Origin: Rhodomicrobium sp. R_RK_3
GTDB lineage: Bacteria > Pseudomonadota > Alphaproteobacteria > Rhizobiales > Rhodomicrobiaceae
Length of the DNA stretch: 64,000 nt
Direction: 5' to 3'
NCBI RefSeq assembly: GCF_002198715.1
Contig: NZ_MWLK01000016.1
Span: forward strand, 62,001-126,000
Position numbers and translations under genes: made by a program. This document shows, one piece after another, positions 28,510-36,874 of this stretch. The notes beneath the pieces are model-generated. The model had not been told where the DNA came from. It searched no databases and saw only the letters and a list, made by a program, of their open reading frames with translations. The stretch's first letter is position 1. The number at the start of each line of letters is the position of its first letter.

Positions 28510-28579
28510 TCGGGGCCTCGGTGGTTCGCGGTAGCACTCCGCATTCGGCTTTTGAGATCGCTGGGAGGGTGCCAGCGGC

Positions 28580-28660
28580 TCCCCCTCACCCGGTCGCCTT
28601 CGGCGCCCGCCCTCTCCCTCGAGGGGAGAGGGCGCCGACGCAGCCGCAGGGTGAGGGGGG
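28580..28660. repeat. Palindromic intergenic repeat, family C
   Basis: CCCCCTCACCCGGTCGCCTT leads to GCCCTCTCCCTCGAGGGGAG (a 14-base palindrome core) and ends GCAGGGTGAGGGGGG. It lies between the binding-protein and DppB-like genes; it could lower transcription of the transport genes relative to the binding protein (inference). Confidence 0.7.
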
Positions 28661-28677
28661 CGCCATTAGCTCCGCGC

Positions 28678-30288
28678 TCAATCCTTGATCTCGGCGTTCC
28701 AGAACACCGGCACCGGCGAGAACAGCAGACCCGTCAGCTTCTTGTTCCAAACCCCCGGCACGTCATATTGGCCGAGCGGCACGTAGTTCACCACCTCCAG
28801 CGCGTGTTCCTGGATCCTGGCAGCGATCGCCTTGCGCTCCTCGGGCGTCGCCACCTTGACGAATTCGGCGCGCATCGCGTCGAGCTTGGCATCCTCCGGC
28901 CAACCGAACCAGCCGCCGGTCTTGCCGCGCCCGTTCAGCATCGGATTGACCACCGGGTTCCACACCTCCGGGATCACCCAATTGGTGAAGAACAGGTTCC
29001 AGCCGCCCTCGGCCGGCGGCTTCTGGCTGGCGCGGCGGCCGACCAGCGTCTGCCAGTCCATCGGCTGCATGTCGACGGTGAAGCCCGCCTTGCGCAGAAG
29101 CTGCGCCGCAACGATCGGCTGCGCCGTGAGCGTCGTCACGTCGGTCGCCTGCAGCAGCGTCACCGGCGTGCCGTCATAGCCGGCCTCCTTGAGTAGCGCC
29201 TTGGCGCCCTCGACGTCGCCATCGCCAGTCAGCGTCTTGGAGCCGACATCGGTCGCCAGCGGCGTGCCGCAGCCATACATCGAGCCGCAGACCTTGTAGT
29301 ACTCGGGATTGCCGACCAGCGCCGCCAGCACGTCCTTCTGGTTCAGTGCCAGCAGCGCCGCGCGGCGGATCTTGGGATTGTCAAAGGGCGGATAGAGCCA
29401 GTTCATCCGGCCCATGGTCTGCTGGCCGAGCTTGTTCAGCGTGACGACGTTCAGATCCTTGTTGGAGGTGACGAGCGGCAGCAGGTCCCATGGCGCCTGC
29501 TCTATATAGTCGATCTCGCCATTATTGATCGCGTTCACCGTCGTCTGCGCGTCCGGCATGGTGATCCATTCGACGCGGTCCACCTTAACGACCTTGCCGC
29601 CCGAGGTGGCGCTCGGCGGCTCGGAGCGGGGGACATAGTCGGTGTTCTTCTCGTACACCACCTTGACGCCCGGCTGATATTCGGCGGCGACGAATTTGAA
29701 CGGCCCGGAACCGATATGCTCGCTGATCGCCTTGTCGGCAGGCGTTTCGGCGATGCGCTTGGGCATGATGAAGGTCGGGATGGCCGAGGGCTTGGCCAAA
29801 AGGTCCAGCACCAGGGAGAATTTCTCCTTCAGCTTCAGATTGATGGTCTTCGCATCGGTCGCCTCGAGGCTGGCGACGGAGCCCATCATCATCTGTCCTC
29901 CGCCGTCGCGCTGTGCCCAGCGCTTAAGCGAGGCGACGCAATCTTCAGCAGTCACCGGCGCGCCGTCGTGGAACTTCAAGCCGTCGCGCAGGGTAAAGGT
30001 GTAGGTCAATCCGTCATCGGAGACCGCCCAGGAGGCCATTTGCGGCTGTGGCTGGAATTTCTCGTCGATCGCCAGCAGCGTGTCGTAGATCATGTAGCCG
30101 TGGTTGCGGGTGATATGGGCGGTGGTGATGACCGGATCGAGCACGCGCACGCCCGAATGCATCACCGCCGTAATGGTTTTTGGCGCGGCGGCGAGGCCGT
30201 TCTGGAGCGCCATAAGCAAAGCTGCGGCGGCCGCACCGGCCCTGATCGCGCCGCTGAGCGTCGAGCGGCTCGCGTTGAATAAAGCCAT
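28678..30288 (-). CDS. Peptide ABC transporter substrate-binding protein (SBP_bac_5)
   Basis: A 536-residue periplasmic binding protein with an Arg/Ser-rich signal peptide (AGAAAAALLMALQNGLAAA, cleavage after AAA). Family motifs: YMIYDTLLAIDEKFQPQPQMASW, YTFTLRDGLKFHDGAPVTAEDCV and the block GSGPFKFVAAEYQPG. The family binds oligopeptides, dipeptides or opines. First gene of the uptake operon; the ATG at 30288 yields the signal peptide. A possible GntR-type palindrome lies 91 bases upstream. Confidence 0.88.
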   Translation of the reverse strand: MALFNASRSTLSGAIRAGAAAAALLMALQNGLAAAPKTITAVMHSGVRVLDPVITTAHITRNHGYMIYDTLLAIDEKFQPQPQMASWAVSDDGLTYTFTLRDGLKFHDGAPVTAEDCVASLKRWAQRDGGGQMMMGSVASLEATDAKTINLKLKEKFSLVLDLLAKPSAIPTFIMPKRIAETPADKAISEHIGSGPFKFVAAEYQPGVKVVYEKNTDYVPRSEPPSATSGGKVVKVDRVEWITMPDAQTTVNAINNGEIDYIEQAPWDLLPLVTSNKDLNVVTLNKLGQQTMGRMNWLYPPFDNPKIRRAALLALNQKDVLAALVGNPEYYKVCGSMYGCGTPLATDVGSKTLTGDGDVEGAKALLKEAGYDGTPVTLLQATDVTTLTAQPIVAAQLLRKAGFTVDMQPMDWQTLVGRRASQKPPAEGGWNLFFTNWVIPEVWNPVVNPMLNGRGKTGGWFGWPEDAKLDAMRAEFVKVATPEERKAIAARIQEHALEVVNYVPLGQYDVPGVWNKKLTGLLFSPVPVFWNAEIKD

Positions 30289-30378
30289 GAAGAGGATCCC
30301 TTTTCTCTCGATCTGTCGCGAAAGGCACCTGGCGCGCGGGGTTCGGCTGCCGCCGGCCACGCAAACCCCCGCGCCGCA

Positions 30379-30390
30379 ATTGTATGCAAT
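30379..30390. promoter_or_regulatory. GntR-type operator candidate upstream of the binding protein
   Basis: ATTGTATGCAAT, near-palindromic, resembling sites of FCD-type GntR regulators (TTGTATACAA). It is 91 bases upstream of the binding-protein ATG. No GntR gene lies in this window. Confidence 0.35.
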
Positions 30391-30568
30391 GCAAGAACCG
30401 GGCCTAATTGCGCCATCTCAGCGCGTCAGGCGATGATGCGGGCTGCTCGCCCGCCGCGCAAGGCCCGGGGGGTGGCGAGGTAAAGGCGAAGGGTGCGGTA
30501 TCGAGGATTGCGACTGGCGTCGGCTCGGGCGGACCTGAATGGAAGCAACGCGCCGCCCTCGCCGCAGC

Positions 30569-30685
30569 TCAACCCTCTCCAAGGGGAGAGGGTGGCGTGC
30601 GTGAGCACGCCGGGCGAGGGGTTGGTGCCTCACGGCTCGCTCACGAACCCCTCACCCCCTGCCCTCTCCCGATGGAGAGGGAGTC
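30569..30685. repeat. Palindromic intergenic repeat, family C (paired)
   Basis: Two arms: AACCCTCTCCAAGGGGAGAG at 30569, and CCTCACCCCCTGCCCTCTCC then GATGGAGAGGGAG at the far end, with GGCGAGGGGTTGG between. It occupies most of the 446-base gap 30289-30734; outside it and the GntR-type site I see no gene. Confidence 0.7.
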
Positions 30686-30734
30686 CGGCTGCGGATCGTC
30701 GAGGACGCCGTGTCCATCTGAAACGGCGCCGCTC

Positions 30735-32915
30735 CTAAAGCCCGGCCCCCGAGGCATCGTCGAGTACTTGCCGCACCTTCTCGCCGACCTGGGAGATGGT
30801 GAACGGCTTGGCGATCAGCGCGACGCCGGGGTCGAGCACGCCATTATGGACGATGGCGTTGCGGCTGTAGCCGGTGGTGTAGAGCACCTTCAGATGCGGC
30901 AGCCGGCTGCGCGCCTTGTCGGCAAGCTCCCGGCCGTTCATGCCGGGCATGACGATGTCGGTGAACAGGAGGTCGACGCGCGGATGCCGGTCGAGAATGG
31001 CCAGCGCGTCATTGCCGGAGGGCGCGTCGAGCACGGTGTAACCCAGATCCTCCAGCGCCTCGCGGGTGAACTGGCGGACGCGGTCCTCATCCTCGACCAC
31101 CAAAATCGTCTCCGACCCCGAAAGCGCGCCCTCGGCGACCGCGGTCGCGGCGGCTTGCGGCGCGGTGCCCATATGGCGCGGCAGATAGACCTTCACCGTC
31201 GTGCCGTGGCCGACCTCGCTATAGATCTTCAAATGGCCCCCGGACTGCTTGACGAAGCCGTAGACCTGGCTGAGGCCGAGCCCGGTGCCATGGCCGTCCT
31301 TCTTGGTGGTGAAGAACGGATCGAAGGCCTTGGCGACGATGTCGGGCCGCATGCCGTGGCCGGTATCGGTGACGCAAATCGCCACATATTGGCCGGGCGT
31401 CACGTCGCCATGCGTCGCCGCATAGGTCTCGTCGAGATAGGAATTGGCGGTCTCGAGCGTCAGCTTGCCGCCGCCGAGCATGGCGTCGCGCGCATTGACG
31501 GCGAGGTTGATGAGCGCGTTTTCGAGCTGGTTGGCGTCGATATTGGTCGGCCACAGGCCGCCGGCGAGCACAGTTTCGACGATGATCTGGTCGCCCAGCG
31601 TCCGCCGCAGCAATTCCGACATGCCGGCGAGCAGCTTGTTGGCATCGACGGGCTTCGGCTCCAAGGGCTGCTGGCGGGCGAAGGCGAGCAGGCGGGCGGT
31701 CAAAGCCGCGGCGCGCTCGGCGCCTTCGGTGGCGGCATCGAGATAGCGCTGCACGCCGCCCGGCTCGCCTCGCTCCTGCTTGCGCCGCATCATCTGCAGC
31801 GAGCCGAGGATGATGGTCAGCAAATTGTTGAAATCATGCGCGATGCCGCCGGTCAACTGCCCGACAGCCTCCATCTTCTGCATCTGACGGATGCGCTCCT
31901 CCGAGGCCTCGCGGCGCTCGGTCTCCAGTTGCAGGCGCCGCAGCGCGCGCTTCTCCTTGCGGGTGAATTGCAGCGCCAGCAGGCTCAGCCCGAACATGGC
32001 GAGCGAAGCCGGCAATACGAAGGTCAGCCAACCGAGCGTCTTGTTGCGCCAAGCGGCGACGACGACGCTGCGGTCGACGGCGACGATGACATAGGCCGGA
32101 TCGTTGGGCAGGCGCTCGAAGGCGACGAGGCGGGTGACGCCGTCAAGGCTCGAGACCGCCTCGTACATGCCCGCCTTGGCGCCATGGGTGCGCTCCCGGA
32201 AAATCGTCGCCTGCGGCAGCCTGGTCAAGTCCTCGACGCTGCCGGGAATGCGGGCCAGCACCGCGCCGTCCTCGCGGATCAGGCTGACGCCGTTGAATTC
32301 GAGCCCGGCGAACTGCTGGTAAAAATTCTGGAATTCGTCCGGGTTGAACGACATCATGCTGACGGCACGCAGATCGCCATTGGGGCCGCGATGGGCAAAG
32401 CTCAAGGTGAAGAACACGCCCTTATGCAGCCGGCCGGTCAGGATGCCGCTCAGATAGGATTTGCCCGGCGGCGTGGTGCCGTCGATATGGGCGCGGAAAT
32501 AATCGCGGTCGGCGCGCTCCAGATCGCGCGGCGCGGGATATTCGAAGGCGGAGACCAGCGGCTTGCCGGCCGCGTCGAACACCCAGATGTCCTCGATCTG
32601 CGGCAGTTGCTCGGCCAGCTTTTTCAGCGTGTCGTGCAGCGGCCCTTCCGAGCTTCGGATCTGCTCGTCGGTCTTCTGGCCGAGTTCGTTCTCAAGATAG
32701 AGGGCGGCGAGGCGCTGGGTGTTGAAAACCTTGATCGCATGTTCGCGGACGATCTGTACGCCCCAGCGCAATTTGCTCTGCGCTTCGGCGAACTGGGCGT
32801 TATAGGCGTCGCGCGCGGCGAGGCCGAAGACGATTGTGGGCACGAGCAAAGACAATCCGGCGAGAATGCGGACATAGCGGGCAACTTCGCCGATCGTGCG
32901 ATTAGCGTCCTGCAA
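30735..32915 (-). CDS. Hybrid sensor histidine kinase/response regulator with periplasmic dCache domain
   Basis: A 726-residue (from the TTG at 32915) inner-membrane sensor. A first transmembrane helix near residues 15-35 is followed by a periplasmic dCache-type sensing domain (to about 255), a second helix LTFVLPASLAMFGLSLLAL, then a HisKA/HATPase module: HDFNNLLTIILGSLQMM with the phosphorylatable His near residue 356, NALINLAVNARDAM (N-box), GHGMRPDIV and GHGTGLGLSQVYGF (G-boxes). A C-terminal receiver has the phospho-Asp in FTDIVMPGMNG near 651. No output-domain regulator is adjacent. The start is uncertain: an ATG at 32964 with an AGGA site is out of frame by one base (see 32902-32964). 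Confidence 0.88.
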   Translation of the reverse strand: MQDANRTIGEVARYVRILAGLSLLVPTIVFGLAARDAYNAQFAEAQSKLRWGVQIVREHAIKVFNTQRLAALYLENELGQKTDEQIRSSEGPLHDTLKKLAEQLPQIEDIWVFDAAGKPLVSAFEYPAPRDLERADRDYFRAHIDGTTPPGKSYLSGILTGRLHKGVFFTLSFAHRGPNGDLRAVSMMSFNPDEFQNFYQQFAGLEFNGVSLIREDGAVLARIPGSVEDLTRLPQATIFRERTHGAKAGMYEAVSSLDGVTRLVAFERLPNDPAYVIVAVDRSVVVAAWRNKTLGWLTFVLPASLAMFGLSLLALQFTRKEKRALRRLQLETERREASEERIRQMQKMEAVGQLTGGIAHDFNNLLTIILGSLQMMRRKQERGEPGGVQRYLDAATEGAERAAALTARLLAFARQQPLEPKPVDANKLLAGMSELLRRTLGDQIIVETVLAGGLWPTNIDANQLENALINLAVNARDAMLGGGKLTLETANSYLDETYAATHGDVTPGQYVAICVTDTGHGMRPDIVAKAFDPFFTTKKDGHGTGLGLSQVYGFVKQSGGHLKIYSEVGHGTTVKVYLPRHMGTAPQAAATAVAEGALSGSETILVVEDEDRVRQFTREALEDLGYTVLDAPSGNDALAILDRHPRVDLLFTDIVMPGMNGRELADKARSRLPHLKVLYTTGYSRNAIVHNGVLDPGVALIAKPFTISQVGEKVRQVLDDASGAGL

Positions 32916-32964
32916 GGGCGGCGGCCAGGAGTGGGTGGTTTGCGACGGGTTTGTCGGATGCCAT
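32902..32964 (-). other. Out-of-frame 5-prime segment of the sensor kinase gene (probable frameshift)
   Basis: The ATG at 32964 has AGGA about 10 bases upstream and encodes MASDKPVANHPLLAAALAGR then stops. Its end overlaps the kinase reading frame in the other phase. Removing one C from the GCCGCCGCCC run would join LLAAAL to QDANRTIGEVARYV, giving a natural-looking N-terminus. Either a one-base error or mutation, or a short leader peptide. The kinase frame itself offers only a TTG. Confidence 0.5.
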
Positions 32965-33141
32965 AGCTAGCACGTCCTGAGTATTAATGCCTAATCGCTA
33001 CTTGCGCATTATTAAAGACGAGCCTTATCGCCGCACTACGCCTTTCGGGTGTCCGAGCATAAGAGCCAAAATCGGGGATGTTGAGAAGATTCGGTGAGGA
33101 GCGGCGGCCGGCGCCGACGGGCGCGGCCTTGCCGTCGTGCG

Positions 33142-33390
33142 TCAGGCGGCGTTTTCCAGCCGCCCCTGCTCGCGCAGGATCGTATAGCCCTGGCGCGCGA
33201 TCTCGAAGCGCTGGGCGGGTTTCAGATTTTCCATTTCGACCGCATGCGCGCCGTACCACGGGCCCATCAGGCGGATTTCGAACGGCAGCAATTCATAAGT
33301 CCCCACAGGGAATATCAGGGTCATCGGCTCGGGGCCGCTGCTACGCGTGGCTTCATATTGCGTGGTCATGGTCATGAATGTCTTATGCAT
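33142..33390 (-). CDS. Small hypothetical protein
   Basis: An 82-residue protein of unknown function; later ATGs at 33375 and 33369 are equally possible starts because no clear ribosome binding site is seen. The sequence contains FPVGTYELLPFEIRLMGPWY, then GAHAVEMENLKPAQRFEIAR and QGYTILREQGRLENAA. No transmembrane segment or motif I recognise. Composition and codon usage suggest real coding. It lies between the kinase gene and the PfpI-like gene. Confidence 0.55.
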   Translation of the reverse strand: MHKTFMTMTTQYEATRSSGPEPMTLIFPVGTYELLPFEIRLMGPWYGAHAVEMENLKPAQRFEIARQGYTILREQGRLENAA

Positions 33391-33705
33391 GAAGAACAAA
33401 AAGTGAACAAGGGGTTTTTACAGGGACGGATGTTTACGCCCCGAAGTTGTATAATTGGTGAACGGCGGCGCTCAAATGCGTTTGGCCGCGCGCCGGCGGC
33501 ATTGCCGCCGCCAGGGATGTGTAAGTTCATGATTCGCCTCTGTCTCGTCGCAGCTTCCGGTAGAAATCTGTCAAAATAACAACCTTTACGGGACATTTTG
33601 GCAGCACGGAACCCGGCCGAGACCCAACGGTGGTAGCCCAAGCCATAAATTCGGAACCCGCGCCGTTGGTTCCCCGTTGGAGTTCACAAGAAAAGGAGGT
33701 CAGCC
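33391..33705. other. Intergenic gap with a hairpin
   Basis: No convincing gene. CGGCGGC-ATT-GCCGCCG forms a strong hairpin at 33494-33510. GTATAATTGG near 33448 resembles a -10 box. The last bases hold the PfpI ribosome binding site. Confidence 0.4.
33693..33699 (+). promoter_or_regulatory. Strong Shine-Dalgarno for the PfpI-like gene
   Basis: AAGGAGG seven bases before the ATG at 33706, near-perfect complement to the 16S tail; it fixes the start of the next gene. Confidence 0.8.
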
Positions 33706-34266
33706 ATGCAGAAATTAATGGGAAAGCGGATCGCCATCCTGGCAACCCACGGCTTCGAACAGAGCGAACTCGAGACCCCGCTGAAGACATTGCGGGAGCT
33801 TGGCGCCGAGGTTCATGTGGTCTCGCCTGAAAGCGGCGCCATCAAGGGCTGGCAGGATCATGATTGGGGCCGCCCGGTGCCGGTCGATCGCACGCTCGGC
33901 GAGGTGCAGGAGGCCAATTACGACGCGCTGGTGCTGCCCGGCGGCCAGATGAATCCCGACACGCTGCGCCTCGATCCGCGCGCGGTCGCGCTGGTGAAGG
34001 CGTTCTATGATTCGGGCAAGACCGTCGCCGCCATATGCCATGCGCCCTGGCTGCTGATCGAGGCCGGCGTCATTCGCGGGCGCCGGGCGACGTCTTATGC
34101 TTCGATCAAGACGGACGTGATCAATGCCGGCGCGAATTGGATCGACGAGGCCGTCGTCGTCGACGATGGGCTGGTGACGAGCCGCAAGCCCGCCGACCTG
34201 CCCGCCTTCTGCGATAAGATCGCCGAGGAGATTCTGGAAGGCTTTCATCAGCGCGCGGCCGCCTGA
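33706..34266 (+). CDS. DJ-1/PfpI-family protein
   Basis: A 186-residue DJ-1/PfpI protein. It reads ILATHGFEQSELETPL with Glu22, PGGQMNPDTLRLDP, and the nucleophile elbow AICHAPWLLIEAGV with Cys111 and His112, the family catalytic pair. Members are described as proteases, chaperones or deglycases; the PfpI/YhbO-type is the closest. Usually stress-related. It has its own strong ribosome binding site, and dnaX follows after a repeat. Confidence 0.88.
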   Translation: MQKLMGKRIAILATHGFEQSELETPLKTLRELGAEVHVVSPESGAIKGWQDHDWGRPVPVDRTLGEVQEANYDALVLPGGQMNPDTLRLDPRAVALVKAFYDSGKTVAAICHAPWLLIEAGVIRGRRATSYASIKTDVINAGANWIDEAVVVDDGLVTSRKPADLPAFCDKIAEEILEGFHQRAAA

Positions 34267-34364
34267 GCAGGAGGACGCGAAAGCAAAAGCCCCGCACCCA
34301 CTGGAGTGTAGGGGGAGAGCGGCGCTGTCGGCAGCGCTTGCGAATCCATGCCCTCTGAATAGCC

Positions 34365-34417
34365 CTCTCCCTTGGCGGGAGAGGGCGGTCGCCGTCAGGC
34401 GGCCGGGTGAGGGGGCG
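34365..34417. repeat. Palindromic intergenic repeat, family C (half copy)
   Basis: CTCTCCCTTGGCGGGAGAGG then GCGGCCGGGTGAGGGGGC. A short copy in the 284-base gap between the PfpI-like gene and dnaX; the rest of the gap shows nothing distinct. Confidence 0.6.
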
Positions 34418-34550
34418 GAACTGGCACTTCGCCCATCCCCAACCCACATAAGCCCCGAACCCAGCGCGGTTGCACCCGGCCCCCCCGGCTGGTAGCTTCG
34501 GCGCGAGGGCCCGGCCTTGGGCCGCGACGCAAATCCAACCGGCACGGCCG

Positions 34551-36278
34551 ATGACCGCCGACACGAAGCCTTATCTCGTCCTCGCCCGCAAATACCGGCC
34601 TCAGACCTTTCAGGATCTGATCGGGCAGGACGCGATGGTGCGCACGCTGAAGAACGCCTTTCACAGCGGACGCATCGCGCAAGGCTACATGCTCACGGGC
34701 GTCCGCGGCGTCGGCAAGACCACCACGGCGCGCATCATCGCCCGCGCGCTCAATTATTCGAAGCCCGGCCAGGATCTCGGCCCCACCATCGACATGCCCG
34801 ATTTCGGCGAGCATTGCCAGGCCATCATCGAGAGCCGCCATGTCGACGTCGTCGAGATGGACGCCGCTTCCCATACCGGCATCGACGATATCCGAGAGAT
34901 CATCGAATCGGTGCGCTACAAGCCGGCCTATGCCCGCTACAAGGTCTTCATCATCGACGAAGTGCACATGCTCTCCAAGGCGGCCTTCAACGGCCTCTTG
35001 AAGACACTGGAAGAGCCGCCGCCGCACGTCAAATTCATCTTCGCCACCACCGAAATCCGCAAGGTGCCGGTGACGGTCTTGTCGCGCTGCCAGCGCTTCG
35101 ACCTGCGCCGGATCGACGCCGCCCTGCTCACCGAGCATTTCGGCAAGCTGGTCAAGGCGGAGGGCCAGAGCGCCGAGCCGGAAGCCCTGGCGCTGATCGC
35201 CCGCGCCGCCGAAGGCTCCGCCCGCGACGGCCTGTCGATCCTCGATCAGGCGCTCGCGCATGGCGAGGGCACGGTCAAGGCCGCCGATGTGCTCGCCATG
35301 CTGGGCCTTGCCGATCGCGGCCGGGTCTACGACCTGCTCGACGCCGTCCTCGGCGGCGACCCGAAAACCGCGATCGCCCAGCTCGCGGCGCTGCACAATG
35401 ACGGCGCCGACCCGATCCAGATCGTCGGCGACCTTGCCGAGGCCGTCCATGCCGCAACCCGGATCAAGGCGGCGGGCGAGGAGTCCGTTGCCACGCTCAG
35501 CGCCGCCGAGCGGGCGCGCGCCAAGCTCGTCGCCGGCCGGCTGTCGATGGGCGCCCTTTCCCGCGCCTGGCAAATGCTGCTGAAGGGCCTCGATGAGGTC
35601 GCCCGCGCCCCGCGCGGCATGACCGCCGCCGAAATGCTGCTGATCCGCATGTGCTATGCCGCCGACTTGCCCTCCCCCGACGAGCTGATCCGGAGCTTGA
35701 CAGGCCGGACGCAGGCTCAAACGAAGGGTGAACCGAGCGGAAACGAATCGGCAGTCCGAGGCCATGTTCCTGATTCGTCTGACGCGATGTCCTCGGTGCC
35801 GCCCGGCCGGCGTGCCATGGGCGGCGAGAGCGGCGCCGTCTCCGAAGCGCGGATGCCCGAACAGGCCGCCGCGCCTGCCCCTGCCCTCCCCGCCTTGCAG
35901 AGCTTTGCCGATGTCGTGGCGCTCGCCAATGAGAAGCGCGACGTCAAGCTGAAGATCGCGCTTGAGGACGCCGTCGAGATCGTCCGCTTCAAACCCGGCC
36001 AGATCGAGCTGCACCTGCTCGACGCGGCTCCCAAGGAGCTCGCCAACGAACTCGCGCGCAAGCTGAAGCACTGGACCGGCGAGCGCTGGATGATTTCCGT
36101 GACGGATGAGCGCGGCAGCACGCCGCTCGGGGTGCTGCGCCGCGCCCGCGAGGCCAAGCTTTTGGAGGATGCCCGCCGCCACCCGGCCGTGCAGTCCGTG
36201 CTGCGCCATTTCCCGGAGGCCGAGATCACCGCCGTGCGCGAGCTCGGCCCTGGGGACATGCCGCCGAAAAAGCATTGA
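34551..36278 (+). CDS. dnaX: DNA polymerase III subunit gamma/tau
   Basis: A 575-residue clamp-loader ATPase. It starts YLVLARKYRPQTFQDLIGQD, has Walker A GVRGVGKTTTARI, the sensor region VDVVEMDAASHTGIDDIR, Walker B KVFIIDEVHMLSKAAFNGLLKTLEEPPPHVKFIFATTE, and an SRC motif LSRCQRFDLRR. The zinc module of the E. coli protein is reduced to a single Cys (GEHCQAI), as in alphaproteobacterial homologs. The C-terminal part (about residues 430-575) is the tau region that binds the polymerase. Start at the ATG 34551; the upstream open frame is not coding. It precedes ybaB as is usual. Confidence 0.92.
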   Translation: MTADTKPYLVLARKYRPQTFQDLIGQDAMVRTLKNAFHSGRIAQGYMLTGVRGVGKTTTARIIARALNYSKPGQDLGPTIDMPDFGEHCQAIIESRHVDVVEMDAASHTGIDDIREIIESVRYKPAYARYKVFIIDEVHMLSKAAFNGLLKTLEEPPPHVKFIFATTEIRKVPVTVLSRCQRFDLRRIDAALLTEHFGKLVKAEGQSAEPEALALIARAAEGSARDGLSILDQALAHGEGTVKAADVLAMLGLADRGRVYDLLDAVLGGDPKTAIAQLAALHNDGADPIQIVGDLAEAVHAATRIKAAGEESVATLSAAERARAKLVAGRLSMGALSRAWQMLLKGLDEVARAPRGMTAAEMLLIRMCYAADLPSPDELIRSLTGRTQAQTKGEPSGNESAVRGHVPDSSDAMSSVPPGRRAMGGESGAVSEARMPEQAAAPAPALPALQSFADVVALANEKRDVKLKIALEDAVEIVRFKPGQIELHLLDAAPKELANELARKLKHWTGERWMISVTDERGSTPLGVLRRAREAKLLEDARRHPAVQSVLRHFPEAEITAVRELGPGDMPPKKH

Positions 36279-36366
36279 CGAAAGCCCGACGACTCCCAAC
36301 TTTGACGGTATAATACAATCAGGTTTCCGCGAGGCGCGTCCGCCCACGCGGCCGGAAGGACGGGCG

Positions 36367-36687
36367 ATGAAGAACCTCATGGATATGATGAAGCAGGCCA
36401 AGCAGCTCCAGGAGAAGATGACGGAGATGCAATCCGCCGTGGAAGCTGTTTCGCAGACCGGCACCGCCGGCGCCGGCCTCGTCAGCGTCACGCTGAACGG
36501 CAAGGGCGTGCTGAGCGAGATCAAGATCGACCCGAGCCTGCTGAAGGACGGCGAAATCGAGATTCTGGAGGATCTGATCGTCGCCGCCCATGCCGACGCC
36601 AAGTCGAAGATCGAGGACACGCTGCAATCGAAGATGCAGGAACTCGCCGGCGGGCTGCAATTGCCGCCGGGACTGAAGCTGTTCTAA
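36367..36687 (+). CDS. YbaB/EbfC nucleoid-associated protein
   Basis: A 106-residue DNA-binding protein with a helix (MKNLMDMMKQAKQLQEKMTEMQSAVE), the strand GLVSVTLNGKGVLSEIKIDPSLL, then the long helix LEDLIVAAHADAKSKIEDTLQ. It forms dimers that bind and bend DNA. It lies 88 bases after dnaX, the conserved dnaX-ybaB-recR arrangement, but recR is further along with a membrane protein gene in between. Confidence 0.92.
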   Translation: MKNLMDMMKQAKQLQEKMTEMQSAVEAVSQTGTAGAGLVSVTLNGKGVLSEIKIDPSLLKDGEIEILEDLIVAAHADAKSKIEDTLQSKMQELAGGLQLPPGLKLF

Positions 36688-36874
36688 ACTGCGCAAGTCT
36701 AAGACAAGCGAAATCTTGGAGAAATTAGGCCATCTCCGCCTCAGTTCTGCCATAGCCCGGCAATAGATGCTCGTTGGGGGCGAGGGGCTAGGTGGTTATT
36801 AAGGCAATGACGGGTACATCCTCGGCATTGCCTCGATTGTCTTCCGCTCGCTGGGCAAGCTGGGGGAGACGATC

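Noticed and set aside
30408-32966. Long plus-strand open frame opposite the sensor kinase (852 codons)
   Set aside because: Antisense to a kinase with all motifs in place; begins in repeat C.
32916-33141. Additional promoter elements for the sensor kinase
   Set aside because: AT-rich TATTAATGC-type stretches exist near 32980-33020 but no -35/-10 pair could be assigned with confidence.
34395-36620. Minus-strand open frame opposite dnaX and ybaB (741 codons)
   Set aside because: Shadow of dnaX and ybaB; no domain similarity.
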